A stretch of 64,000 bases of DNA. Source: Cyanidium caldarium (Eukaryota > Rhodophyta > Bangiophyceae > Cyanidiales > Cyanidiaceae). Below, in pieces: positions 17,075 through 26,248 of the stretch; position 1 is the first letter of the stretch, and every line of letters starts with the position of its first letter. The translations under genes were made by a program, and so were the position numbers. Below the pieces are notes generated by a model. The model made no database searches. It saw only the letters and a program-made list of their open reading frames with translations, and was not told the DNA's origin. Location: assembly GCA_026184775.1 (NCBI GenBank), contig JANCYW010000020.1, positions 62,001 through 126,000 on the forward strand, read 5' to 3'.

Positions 17075-18114
17075 GCCAACGAAACGGCATCCAGACCGCG
17101 CGGCGCCTCCACGCCCAACTCAGTCAGTCCACACGCCCCCGGCGACACCACGTTATCGCGTCGCAACATGGCCACCTGGTCGTGCGTCAGCAGCGGCGGA
17201 ATGCCCGGCACCAGCCGGTGCACGGCCTCGAAGGCGCTCGCCTGCCATTCGGCCACGGTGAACGGTATCGGCAGCAGCAGCCGTCGCATTCCGGTCACCT
17301 GCAACAGCTTCTCCATCATCTCTCGGAACGTGACCACATCGCGGCCGCCCAACTCGTACAGATGTCGCGGCTCGTCCAGCGATTCGCCATCACCCACCGA
17401 CCGTTGTACTCGTTGCGCGCGCCGCTCCGGCAGCACGCACCGCAGCAGCGCCTGTGCCACGTCCTCCACGTGCACCGGTTGAAAACGCGTCCAGCCGCCG
17501 CCCACCAGCGGCAGGAAGGGCGACAAGCGCGCCATGTCCCGAAAACGCCGAAACAGTTGATCCTCCTCGCCGAATATCACCGACGGCCGCAGCAGCACCA
17601 CCCGACCGCCCAGATGGCTGTGCAGGGCCTCCTCGGCCAGCCCCTTGGAGCGCGCATACTGCGAGTCGGCGGCCGTGAAATCCGCCCCGATGGCCGACAC
17701 CTGCGTCACGATGGTATCGCGCTGACCGCTGACCGCCTGCGCGATATTCTCCGCGCCCTGTACGTGCACCCGCTCAAACGTCTGCCACGGTGGCGTCTCG
17801 TACAGGATGCCCGCCAGATTCACCACGCTTTGCGGCATCGGATCGAGCGCCCGCCTCACCGCCTCCTCGTTGGCCACATCGGCACTGACGAACGACACCG
17901 AGCCGGAGAGGGAGACTCGCGCTATGACCGCATCGCGCGACGCGTTCCACTCCCGTCGCACCCTTTCGGCGTCGCGAGCCACGATCCGAATCCGGTGCCA
18001 CCCGTCCGCCGCCGCCCCGCCCGGACTGCTGACCGTTTTCACCAGCGCCCGCACCAAATACCGCCCCACAAAGCCACCGCCACCAAATATGGTTATGGAC
18101 ACTGGTTGCGTCAT
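17059..18114 (-). CDS. NDUFA9: NDUFA9-like 39-kDa subunit of mitochondrial complex I
   Basis: NDUFA9 is an atypical short-chain dehydrogenase-like accessory subunit of NADH:ubiquinone oxidoreductase that holds a bound NADPH. The 351-residue protein opens with a Rossmann motif ITIFGGGGFVGRYLVRALV, then VNLAGILYE, TQVSAIGADF with YARSKGLAEEAL, VVLLRPSVIFGEEDQLFRRF, and FQPVHVEDVAQALL, all in family order. An N-terminal presequence is hardly present (MTQPVSITIFGG), so import may use an internal signal, or an upstream start was missed. Its end overlaps the TRM9 reading frame by 16 bp. Confidence 0.85.
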   Translation of the reverse strand: MTQPVSITIFGGGGFVGRYLVRALVKTVSSPGGAAADGWHRIRIVARDAERVRREWNASRDAVIARVSLSGSVSFVSADVANEEAVRRALDPMPQSVVNLAGILYETPPWQTFERVHVQGAENIAQAVSGQRDTIVTQVSAIGADFTAADSQYARSKGLAEEALHSHLGGRVVLLRPSVIFGEEDQLFRRFRDMARLSPFLPLVGGGWTRFQPVHVEDVAQALLRCVLPERRAQRVQRSVGDGESLDEPRHLYELGGRDVVTFREMMEKLLQVTGMRRLLLPIPFTVAEWQASAFEAVHRLVPGIPPLLTHDQVAMLRRDNVVSPGACGLTELGVEAPRGLDAVSLAYLAR

Positions 18115-18344
18115 GTTATCATGTGCCTAGATCCACTACGCATAGGATGCCACGGGGCAGTGTAACACAATCACACGCCCTGTCCTGCTCACTGCACACG
18201 CTCCGCTCCGCTGGTTCTCCCATCGTCGCCCGAGACGATCGGCGCGGGGAGACTGGGCGCGCACCCAGTGACTTGCCTCCACGACCCGCTCCTGCCTACA
18301 ACATGCAACAGTGCACCGTGTAGGCGTGGTTTGGTGCTCTTCGT

Positions 18345-20081
18345 ATGTCATATGAGTCGATGCAATCATCGACACACCTCGGTGCGGGAGAGAGATCCCC
18401 TCCGGCCCTCGAATCGGGCGCCGTAGCTGGCGTCGGCCGCTGGCCCTCTGCCCAGCGCTTGCTGTTATGCCTGTTTGTGTTGACCGACTTTTTATTAAAC
18501 GTCGACGCGGGCATACTGCCGGTGTTTCTGTACGAGTTCACGCTGGATCCATACCGGTTGTCGCGCTCGGGCCAGGGACTGCTGGGCGCGCTGAGCCCGC
18601 TCGGCTTTGTGATATCCACCACCTACTCCGGGGTGCTGCTGCAGCGATATCCGCCGAAATGGATACTGGCGGGCGCGCTGTCGCTGGCGTGTCTGGCGCA
18701 GGTGGGGATGCTGGCGTCGCGCACCCGCGCACAGCTGTTCGGGGCGCGGGTGGCGTATGGCCTCTTCTACTCCAACTTTTTCGTGTTTGTGCCCGTGTGG
18801 GTGGATGCGCACGCGCTGGACGGGCGACGCGGCACCTGGCTGAGTGTGATGCAGGCGGTGGGTCCGTTGGGTATTATGGCCGGGTTTGGTGTGGCCGGTT
18901 GGGGCAACCGCGGTCCGAGCGCGCCGCGATGGAGCTGGCGGTCGCTGATCGGGTTGCAGGTGGCGGCGCTGCTGCCGCTGGTGCTGCTGCTGGCGGCGAT
19001 GCCCACCGCCCATTTTCAGGTGGCCGTACCATCGCCGTCGGCAAGCCTTGCATCGGCGGACCGATCGGTGGATGCAGAGGCGGCCGCGGGCGAAGCGTCG
19101 ATGAACGTCAGCGGCTTCGGCGCTTCGCGATGGGAGGGCACTCCCGACACCACCAGAATCGGTGCTGGGCGGCCATCGCCGCTCGCTACGGAGGCTCGAA
19201 TTGCGCCGGCCAGCAATGGCACGCCGGGAACTGCCGATGACAGCGGCATGCACACGCCCTCGCCGCCCTCGGCGACCGGGGCGACGGCCGCCGCCCACTC
19301 CCGCCTCGTCTGGAGCGGCAGCGGCGGCAGCAAGCGCAGTGAACGCACGCCGCTGCTCTCGGGCGGCAACAACGTGTCGTTCGCCTCGGCTGAGGGGCGC
19401 ATTCGGCGCTCGCTGGTCGCGCGCAACCGCGCCGAACGCCGTTCCTTCCTCGCCCAGCTGCGAACCATCTTCTCCAACCCGCTCTACGTGTGCGCCGTGT
19501 CCACCCTGACTTGCCTCTGCTTCGTGGCCGAGGGTCTGCGTTTCTGGGTGGCCTCGTATCGCCACGACGTATTCCACGACGATTTCGAGAGCATCGTGCT
19601 CAGCTTCACGCTGGTGTCGGTCACCAGTCCGATCAGCGGCGTGTTCCTGGGCGGTCTGCTCACCGATGCCCAGGGCGGTTATTCCGGCGTGCGCGGACTG
19701 CGCAACGCGCTGCGCATCACCGCCGCATGCGGGCTGTGTGCGGCGGCGGCCGCCTGGCTGTGCACCGCGCACCGCGGCACCCTGTCGCTACTCTGGTTCA
19801 GCGCGCTGTTGTGGTTGGTGCTCTTCTTCGGCGGCGCCATGTTCCCGCCGCTCACCGGCATTATGTTGTCCAGTGTGGACGCGGAAATGCGCAGTGTGGC
19901 CAACTCGATGAGCCTGTTGGTGACGCATCTGTTCGGGTACTTTGCGGCGCCGTTCATCACTGGGGTGCTCGCCGACTTGAGCGGGCTGGAGGCCGGTTTC
20001 GATTGGATGCTGCGGGGCATGCCGGCCATTGCGGCGGTGTTCACTCTGGGCGCACTGATCGCCGCCGAGCGACGTACATAA
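18345..20081 (+). CDS. Major facilitator superfamily transporter
   Basis: A 578-residue membrane protein with twelve likely helices split into two sets of six by a long Ser/Gly-rich loop at about 230-365. Typical features are FLLNVDAGILPVFLYEF in helix 1, GLLGALSPLGFVISTTYSGV in helix 2, and TWLSVMQAVGPLGIMAGFGV further on. The layout resembles Spinster-like and related eukaryotic MFS carriers. The substrate cannot be told. The start at 18345 has an N-terminal cytosolic tail of about 40 residues. No signal peptide is expected or seen. Confidence 0.82.
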   Translation: MSYESMQSSTHLGAGERSPPALESGAVAGVGRWPSAQRLLLCLFVLTDFLLNVDAGILPVFLYEFTLDPYRLSRSGQGLLGALSPLGFVISTTYSGVLLQRYPPKWILAGALSLACLAQVGMLASRTRAQLFGARVAYGLFYSNFFVFVPVWVDAHALDGRRGTWLSVMQAVGPLGIMAGFGVAGWGNRGPSAPRWSWRSLIGLQVAALLPLVLLLAAMPTAHFQVAVPSPSASLASADRSVDAEAAAGEASMNVSGFGASRWEGTPDTTRIGAGRPSPLATEARIAPASNGTPGTADDSGMHTPSPPSATGATAAAHSRLVWSGSGGSKRSERTPLLSGGNNVSFASAEGRIRRSLVARNRAERRSFLAQLRTIFSNPLYVCAVSTLTCLCFVAEGLRFWVASYRHDVFHDDFESIVLSFTLVSVTSPISGVFLGGLLTDAQGGYSGVRGLRNALRITAACGLCAAAAAWLCTAHRGTLSLLWFSALLWLVLFFGGAMFPPLTGIMLSSVDAEMRSVANSMSLLVTHLFGYFAAPFITGVLADLSGLEAGFDWMLRGMPAIAAVFTLGALIAAERRT

Positions 20082-20202
20082 GAGAAGAGTGCACGAGGCG
20101 ATGTCGTGGGTTTAGGGTGTGGATGTCGGCCTCCCACTGCATCCAGCGTATGTGGGCATGGTATCCCATCGCAGGTGCCGTCGATGGGGCGTGGTGGTTG
20201 GC

Positions 20203-21135
20203 TCAGACCATGGGCAAGCCGGCGCGCCCGCCGCTACCGGCCGCCGGCCCCGAAGCGGACGCACCGGGATACGGCGCGTACGCCGTGTCCATAGATGCCG
20301 CGCCCAGTTTCCCGCGGAAACCGCCATGGCGCCGCGTCCCGCTCGGCGCCGGCGACCAGCCGAACAGCGACAGGCCGCCGCCGGGCGCCGGCACCGTCGC
20401 CGTCGGATCCAGCATCCTCTGCACGCGGGTCACTTTCCACACGCCGATGATCACGAACGCCACCGTCTTGAACAGCGCCATCAGCATCAGCGTGGACGCC
20501 GATGACCGTAGCGCGCTCAGCAGCAGCCCGAGCCGATGCCGTAAGTAATACGCCTCCCCGCTCACTTGCGCAATGCGATCCGCCAGGTGATCCAGCGCCG
20601 CCTCCACGTCTTTCACGTGCCCCACCTTGATGGTCTCGTTGGCGTCGCGCGTATGCGCCGACACCGCCTCGTCGATCACGCCGCCATACCACTCGAACAG
20701 GATGCGGCGTGGCGGACCGAACCCGCCGGCAAAACAGATGCGGTAGATGGGAAAGCCCTCCTCGTCGACGTGGATCTCGAACGAGTCGCTGGCGCTCGCC
20801 GGATGCGCCAACACCGGCATCACCCGCTGCTCGTCGTCGGGCGCGTCGCGCGGCAGTTTGGATATCACCGTCTCCACCGCGGCGCCCGCAGGCGGATCCA
20901 CCACCAAGTAGTGGCCTGAAATGAGGTCGCCGTTCTGCCCGGTGATGAAGAAGCAGTTGGGGTTGAAGTGGTGGTTGCGCGCCTCGCGGGTGCCCACCCG
21001 CGGCATGGGCACGTACTCGAACGTCAACGCCGCCGCCGGTTTGACCGCCAACTGCGCGCCCAGCAGCAGCGCCAGAAACAACGTCAGTAGCAGCACACAC
21101 GCCCACAACCACGGGTTACCCGTTGGGGATCGCAT
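20203..21135 (-). CDS. p24/TMED (emp24/GOLD) family cargo receptor with a long tail
   Basis: p24 proteins load cargo into COPII and COPI vesicles between the ER and Golgi. The 310-residue protein has a signal peptide (about 1-36), a GOLD domain with the two conserved cysteines (FNPNCFF and IYRICFAGG), a coiled-coil membrane-proximal stretch (VEAALDHLADRIAQVSGEAYYLRHR) and one membrane helix (LMLMALFKTVAFVIIGVWKV). Family members normally end 10-20 residues after the helix with FF and KKxx sorting signals. Here a Gly/Pro/Ser-rich tail of about 75 residues follows and no dilysine is seen. A C/T-rich leader precedes the ATG on its own strand. Confidence 0.85.
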   Translation of the reverse strand: MRSPTGNPWLWACVLLLTLFLALLLGAQLAVKPAAALTFEYVPMPRVGTREARNHHFNPNCFFITGQNGDLISGHYLVVDPPAGAAVETVISKLPRDAPDDEQRVMPVLAHPASASDSFEIHVDEEGFPIYRICFAGGFGPPRRILFEWYGGVIDEAVSAHTRDANETIKVGHVKDVEAALDHLADRIAQVSGEAYYLRHRLGLLLSALRSSASTLMLMALFKTVAFVIIGVWKVTRVQRMLDPTATVPAPGGGLSLFGWSPAPSGTRRHGGFRGKLGAASMDTAYAPYPGASASGPAAGSGGRAGLPMV

Positions 21136-21652
21136 CGTGAGGAGACGAGAGAGCGGGGCGTGGACGAGAAAACGGTGCAGTGTGTTCCCTTTCTGGAACG
21201 CCTACCCGTGTGAAGTCTGACAACCAACTCGCCACCACGTCGTCCGATGGTGGTGGGACACGAACGCACCCTGCTCGATGAAGCGGCGCCTTGTCGTCTG
21301 CTGTGAGGGATCCCGGCCCCCCTGCGATGAACCTCGCTGCGCGGTTACTGCCCCCAATTCGCGTCCGTTCCAAAGCGGTACCGGATCAGCCCCGTCCAGC
21401 AAACACCTCACAGGTAGCCGTCCGTCTTCTTTCCCGCTCTGCGGTGTTCCCGTCGACCGACTCCCGACTGTTCGATGGCGACGTCGTCCCCGCCGCGTAG
21501 CGCCAGAAACAGCACGCGCGCGTCGCGTCCAAGGGCCATTGCGCCCGGAGCGATCCCCGGCGGTCGAAACGTCTTGCGTTGGGCGGCTGCCGGGCTCGCG
21601 GCAGAGGCGACTGCCGATCCACTGCTCCCCTTCCCTCCATTCCCTCCTCTCC
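21136..21652. promoter_or_regulatory. Divergent promoter region between p24 and aminopeptidase P genes
   Basis: A 517-bp gap. Pyrimidine tracts touch the start codons on both sides: C/T-rich on the minus strand at 21136-21160 and on the plus strand at 21627-21652. The plus frame is open from 21278, but the translation looks like leader. Confidence 0.45.
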
Positions 21653-23635
21653 ATGGGCATGCTGACGGCATCGGAGCGGGTGTTGCGGTTGCGCCAGCTC
21701 TTGCAGGAGCGTTCGCTGGACGCGTACCTGGTGCCGTCGGAGGATGCGCACAGCTCGGAGTACGTGGCGGTGTGTGATGCGCGTCGGGCGTTCCTGAGTG
21801 GATTCACCGGATCGGCGGGCACGGCGCTGGTGACGCGCGACGCTGCTTACCTGTTCACTGACGGGCGCTACTTTGTGCAGGCCGGGCAAGAGTTGGACGG
21901 AGAGGTGTGGGAGCTGAAAAAAATGGGCATCGATCCGCCGCTGGAGGAGTTCATGGGTAAGGTGTTGCCGGCGGGCAGTGTGGTGGGTTTCGATCCAGAG
22001 ACGCTGTCGCTGGCGGCGTACAAGCGCATGCACGCGGTGGTGCGCCGCAGCGCCATATCGCTGGCGCCGGTGCTGGGCGGCAACCTGGTGGACATGGTCT
22101 GGGGTGAGGCGCGCCCGCTGCCGCCGGCCTCGCGTGTGTTCGTGCACCCGGAGGCGTTCGCCGGCGAGAGCGTGCTCTCCAAACTGCAGCGCGTGGTGCA
22201 GGAGATGGAGAAGGAACGGGTGAACTGGATGGTGGTGTGCGCGCTGGACGAAGTGGCATGGCTGTTGAACCTGCGCGGCAGCGATATCCAGTACAATCCG
22301 GTGTTTCTGTCGTACGTGGTGATCAAGCGCATCCAGTCGCGCAGCAGTATGGAGCCGGACACGCCGTCCACGGCCGGACACCGCAGCAGCACCAGCACCA
22401 CTGGCAGTAGTGATCCCACGGCCGGCTCGGCGGTCACCCTGTACACCAACGCGGACCGCATGGAGCCGGAGGCGCTATCCACGCTGGATCTCATCGGCGT
22501 GCACATCCTGCCGTACGAGGCGGTGTTTGACGATTTGCAAAGCGAGATCGACGCTGGCGAGCGCGTGTGGATCGAGCCGAGCCGCACCAATTGCCGCATC
22601 GGCACGAGCCTGGGCGTGCCCATGCTGATGCAGCCGCAATCCGGATCGGCCGGCATCATCGAAGAGGGGTACGGCGACCGCTTCCTGATCAAGAGTTCAC
22701 CGATCGGTCTGTTCAAGGCGCGCAAGAACCCCACCGAACTGAACGGCCTGCGAGCGGCGCACGTGCGCGACGCAGTGGCGGTGTGTCGCTTTTTGGCACA
22801 CCTGGAACGCGACCTGTGCGAGCGCGGCGTGCAGCTGAACGAGTACGAGGCCGCTGAACGGTTGGATGCGCTGCGCGCCCAACAGGAGCATTTCGTGTCG
22901 CCCAGCTTTCCGACCATCTCCAGCGCCGGCGCCAATGCGGCGATTATCCACTACCGGCCGACGCCCGAGCACTGTCGCCCGGTGACCGCTGCCGAGATTT
23001 ACCTGGTGGACTCGGGCGGTCAGTACCTGGACGGCACCACCGACATCACCCGCACGTTGCATCTCGGGCAGCCGAGCAAGCGCGAGCGCGAATGCTTCAC
23101 CCGCGTGCTGCAGGGTTACATCGCGTTGGAGCGGGCGGTGTTTCCGCGCGGCACCACCGGACAGCAGTTGGACGTGTTGGCGCGTATGTATCTGTGGCGC
23201 GTCGGACTGGATTTTCGGCACGGCACTGGACACGGTGTCGGTTGCTTTCTGAACGTGCACGAGGGACCGCAGATGATCAGCTTCCGAGCGAGTCCGCACG
23301 AGGCCGCGCTCGAACCCGGCATGACCATCACCAACGAGCCCGGCTATTATGAGGACAACCAGTTCGGCATGCGCTTCGAGAACGTGCTGCTGGTGCGGTC
23401 GGTGCTGGACGAGAGCCAAACGGGCGACCGTCGACCTTACTACGGCTTTGAGAACATCACTTGGGTACCGGCCGACACGCGGCTGCTGTTGCTGGAGATG
23501 CTGAACGACGACGAGCGGCAGTGGCTGAACGCGTATCATGCGGCCATCCGCGAACGGCTGGAGCCGCTACTGCGCGATGACGCCTGCGCCCTGGCGTGGT
23601 TGCAACGTCGATGCGTTCCGATCGAGGTGAGGTAA
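21653..23635 (+). CDS. Xaa-Pro aminopeptidase (aminopeptidase P, M24B family)
   Basis: Removes the N-terminal residue from peptides that have proline in position 2, using two metal ions, probably Mn2+. The 660-residue protein has the three-part layout of eukaryotic cytosolic APP1: two N-terminal creatinase-like domains (starting LRLRQLLQERSLDAYLVPSE) and the catalytic pita-bread domain. The metal ligands are in place: both Asp in VDSGGQYLDGTTDITR (about residue 451), the His in HGTGHGVG (about 522), and both Glu in ITNEPGYYEDNQFGMRFEN (about 560-576). The ATG at 21653 follows a C/T-rich tract. An in-frame extension to 21278 has no conserved content. Confidence 0.92.
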   Translation: MGMLTASERVLRLRQLLQERSLDAYLVPSEDAHSSEYVAVCDARRAFLSGFTGSAGTALVTRDAAYLFTDGRYFVQAGQELDGEVWELKKMGIDPPLEEFMGKVLPAGSVVGFDPETLSLAAYKRMHAVVRRSAISLAPVLGGNLVDMVWGEARPLPPASRVFVHPEAFAGESVLSKLQRVVQEMEKERVNWMVVCALDEVAWLLNLRGSDIQYNPVFLSYVVIKRIQSRSSMEPDTPSTAGHRSSTSTTGSSDPTAGSAVTLYTNADRMEPEALSTLDLIGVHILPYEAVFDDLQSEIDAGERVWIEPSRTNCRIGTSLGVPMLMQPQSGSAGIIEEGYGDRFLIKSSPIGLFKARKNPTELNGLRAAHVRDAVAVCRFLAHLERDLCERGVQLNEYEAAERLDALRAQQEHFVSPSFPTISSAGANAAIIHYRPTPEHCRPVTAAEIYLVDSGGQYLDGTTDITRTLHLGQPSKRERECFTRVLQGYIALERAVFPRGTTGQQLDVLARMYLWRVGLDFRHGTGHGVGCFLNVHEGPQMISFRASPHEAALEPGMTITNEPGYYEDNQFGMRFENVLLVRSVLDESQTGDRRPYYGFENITWVPADTRLLLLEMLNDDERQWLNAYHAAIRERLEPLLRDDACALAWLQRRCVPIEVR

Positions 23636-23927
23636 AGCAGGGGAGGCGTCAACCGACCCAAGGAGGGTGTGCTCATTTCGCTTGCGTAACGAGTCCCTTG
23701 CAAGCGCTTCCTCTTCCTCCACCATCCCGAAAGGCGACGGATGGCCTTCTGCGTGTCTCTCTCTCGCTCTCGCTGCTCCTGCCGTACCGCACGGATTGAG
23801 GCGCCCTCACCTTGCCAGCGCCATCGATTCGTTCGCGCGAAATCGCGGCGCCTCCTTTCACAGCGCCTCCAACGCGCTACCCCCAACGCAGGCCTGCGTG
23901 CCTCCAGTGGCATCTCTTCCTTTCTCT
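23636..23927 (+). other. Intergenic region upstream of TrpD
   Basis: A 292-bp stretch between two plus-strand genes. It contains C/T-rich runs near 23750-23775 and directly before the ATG at 23928. The TrpD frame is open back to 23667 but the residues are not transit-peptide-like. No RNA gene is seen. Confidence 0.4.
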
Positions 23928-25433
23928 ATGGCCGGCTGTCATAGCGTAGGATTCCTACAACTGGCGCGGCTGCCGCTGGTCGCTCAAGAGTCGGTCGGCG
24001 GTCGCCAATTGGGAACGACACCGACCACGCGCTGCACCGCTCGCCGCATCGTCCGAGTGGCGCGTGCGGACGCGGCGGCAGTCGTCAGCGTTCCGGCTAC
24101 CGGCCGATCCGCATCGCACACCTATGTCGACACGGAGCGCGCGCACGCGTCGTTGGTGCCGTCGGTGGCAGTGCCTGACGCCATCCGGGAGCCGTCATCG
24201 GGGACAACGAACGGCGGCGGGGGTGATGGAATGCTCCTCGCGTCGCCCGCGTTTATGGCGGCGGCCCTGGCCGCAGCCGCTGCCACCACTGCGGCCATAA
24301 CCGTATCCCGTATCCGAGGACGGCGCCAGCGCGCTTCTGGCACCGCCTCGGCGGCGCGTCGCTCCGGCCACAGCTCCACGACCGCACCGTCCGATGCTAC
24401 GCTCCTGCCCTTTATCGAACGGCTGCTGCGCGGCGAACGCGAATTCACCGAAGACGAGGCCGCTCACGCCACCGAGTGCATGCTCGACGGCGCGGATGAG
24501 GTACAGACCGCTGCGTTCCTGGCCCTGCTACGACGCAACGGCGCCGAGAGCGCCGCGGTGCTGGCGGGCATGGCCACCACGCTGTTGCGGTACGCGCAAC
24601 CGTTTCCCGCGCTGGACACGCCCACGCTCGACCTGGTGGGCACTGGCGGTGATGGCGCCAACACGGTCAATTTGTCCACGGCGGCGGCGATCGTGGCCGC
24701 CTCGTGTGGAGCCCGCGTGGCCAAACACGGCAATCGCTCGGCGTCATCGCTGTGCGGCTCGGCAGATGTGTTGGAGGCGCTCGGGGTGCGTATCGATCTG
24801 TCACCCGAGGGTGTCGCCGAGTGCGTCCGTCAGTGCGGTATCGGGTTTCTGATGGCGCCGCGGTTTCATCCGGCGCTGGCCACGGTGGCACCGCTGCGCC
24901 GGCGCCTGCGTTTTCGCACCGTGTTCAACGTGCTCGGGCCGCTGATCAATCCCGCCCGCAGTGCCTATCAGTTGCTCGGCGTGGCGTCGCCGCATTTACT
25001 GGAGGTGATGGCCGACGCGGTGTCGCGACTGGGCACCACACGCACCTGGGTGGTGCACTGCGGCGGGCTCGACGAGCTGGCGCCCATCGGACCGGCCGAA
25101 GTGATCGAGGTGAAGGCGGACGGCAGTCAACGGCGCTTCCGCGTGCATCCGGAGGAACTCGGCATGCCGTTGTGCGAGTTGGAGGATCTGGTGGGCGGCG
25201 ATGCCGCCGCCAACGCCGCCACCATTCAAGAGTGTTTTCACGGCCGGCCCGGCCCGGTGAGCAACGCCATCATCGTCAACGCCGGGGCGGCGCTGACCGT
25301 ATCCGGACTGGCGCCCACCCTCAGCGACGGCTGTGCCCGCGCCGCGCACGCGCTGCTGTCCGGCGAGGCGCTGCGCACCCTAGAGCAGTGGCGGACGTGC
25401 GCGCGACAGGCCACAGCCACCACGATCCGGTAA
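23928..25433 (+). CDS. TRPD: Anthranilate phosphoribosyltransferase, probably plastid
   Basis: Joins anthranilate to PRPP in tryptophan synthesis. The C-terminal 340 residues are a complete TrpD: helical N-domain (LLRGEREFTEDEAAHATECM), the PRPP loop LVGTGGDGANTVNLSTAAA, KHGNRSASSLCGSADVLEALG, FLMAPRFHPALATVAPLR, and FNVLGPLINPARSAYQLLGV. The first 150 residues are rich in Arg, Ala, Ser and Thr with few acids at the very start, as expected of a plastid leader. They include a hydrophobic Ala-rich segment at about residues 105-127 that could be a membrane span or just part of the leader. The ATG at 23928 opens the leader. Its stop lies 11 bp from that of convergent NDUFB7. Confidence 0.92.
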   Translation: MAGCHSVGFLQLARLPLVAQESVGGRQLGTTPTTRCTARRIVRVARADAAAVVSVPATGRSASHTYVDTERAHASLVPSVAVPDAIREPSSGTTNGGGGDGMLLASPAFMAAALAAAAATTAAITVSRIRGRRQRASGTASAARRSGHSSTTAPSDATLLPFIERLLRGEREFTEDEAAHATECMLDGADEVQTAAFLALLRRNGAESAAVLAGMATTLLRYAQPFPALDTPTLDLVGTGGDGANTVNLSTAAAIVAASCGARVAKHGNRSASSLCGSADVLEALGVRIDLSPEGVAECVRQCGIGFLMAPRFHPALATVAPLRRRLRFRTVFNVLGPLINPARSAYQLLGVASPHLLEVMADAVSRLGTTRTWVVHCGGLDELAPIGPAEVIEVKADGSQRRFRVHPEELGMPLCELEDLVGGDAAANAATIQECFHGRPGPVSNAIIVNAGAALTVSGLAPTLSDGCARAAHALLSGEALRTLEQWRTCARQATATTIR

Positions 25434-25444
25434 AGCGGGCGCGT

Positions 25445-25687
25445 TCAAGACGCGTTGTCGTGCCGCCGCTGTTCCGCTTTCTCCCGCAGTCGTCGTTTGT
25501 AATTCTCATATTGGCACTTTTCGTACGCGTGCCGCGCCTCGGTGCACTTCCACGGCAGGTACCAGTTGAGGCGACGGCACTTGTTGAGCGGGATCAGCAG
25601 GTGTGCGCAGACGTCGCGGTACAGCGGGCTCACCTCGTGCGCCGCCAACTCCTCATCGGTCATATACGGGTTGGCCCGCTCGGACAT
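25445..25687 (-). CDS. NDUFB7: NDUFB7 (B18) subunit of mitochondrial complex I
   Basis: An 80-residue protein with the twin Cx9C motif that the intermembrane-space oxidative folding system (Mia40) recognises: Cys27-x9-Cys37 and Cys48-x9-Cys58. The segment RDVCAHLLIPLNKCRR, then WYLPWKCTEARHAYEKCQYE, is diagnostic of NDUFB7, an accessory subunit on the intermembrane side of the membrane arm. It is shorter than the animal protein and lacks its extended ends. The ATG at 25687 starts MSERANPYMT; the open frame beyond it carries no conserved sequence. It lies 11 bp from the convergent TrpD stop. Confidence 0.88.
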   Translation of the reverse strand: MSERANPYMTDEELAAHEVSPLYRDVCAHLLIPLNKCRRLNWYLPWKCTEARHAYEKCQYENYKRRLREKAEQRRHDNAS

Positions 25688-26248
25688 GAGGCAGTGAGTG
25701 GGGGGGGGGAGCGCGAGTGGAGTGACGAGCGTGGTGCGCAGTGCCCACCCGACGGAACGAGAGCGCTGCCGTCGCCCGGCGTCGGTCGTGTGGCAAGGGC
25801 GAACGAGATGCAGCGGGATCCATGGGAGGCGCTCGATGGCAACGCCGCTCCCGAGCAGGAACCTGCGTGTGTATCGGAGGACGTGTGCAGGTGTCGGTGG
25901 GACAAGGGCAGCGATACGCTGAGTGCTGGCGAGAGTGACGTCGGGTAGCAGACAATATAGGGTGGTGTGGTGAGCAGGGAACGCTCGCGGGCGTCTCATA
26001 CGCTTCACGGGTATCTGTTTCAGTGACACTCCGGGCAGCCCGAGTGAGCGCATGTGCCTGAGAGCATTCACGCATTCCGCTCCGTGACCTGACTCCCTGG
26101 GTGACGTTTTGAGGGTGCCTGTCGTTGCCGCGGGGATGACGGTTTTTCGGAAAACGTGACACGCACCCGCCTGTCGACGCGCTCCGTGGGTGGTTTTGAA
26201 CGTGCTTGCCGAGCAGAGACCTGCGCCAACCGGCGGCGAATCTCCTTT
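25688..26248. promoter_or_regulatory. Divergent promoter region between NDUFB7 and Toc34-like genes
   Basis: A 561-bp gap with a run of ten G (25700-25709), so on the NDUFB7 strand a C-rich tract lies just before its start codon. Long open frames cross it on both strands, but their translations look random. No RNA gene is seen. Confidence 0.4.

Noticed and set aside
17182-18165. A 327-codon plus-strand open frame opposite NDUFA9
   Set aside because: Antisense shadow; the Rossmann-fold protein on the minus strand explains the openness.
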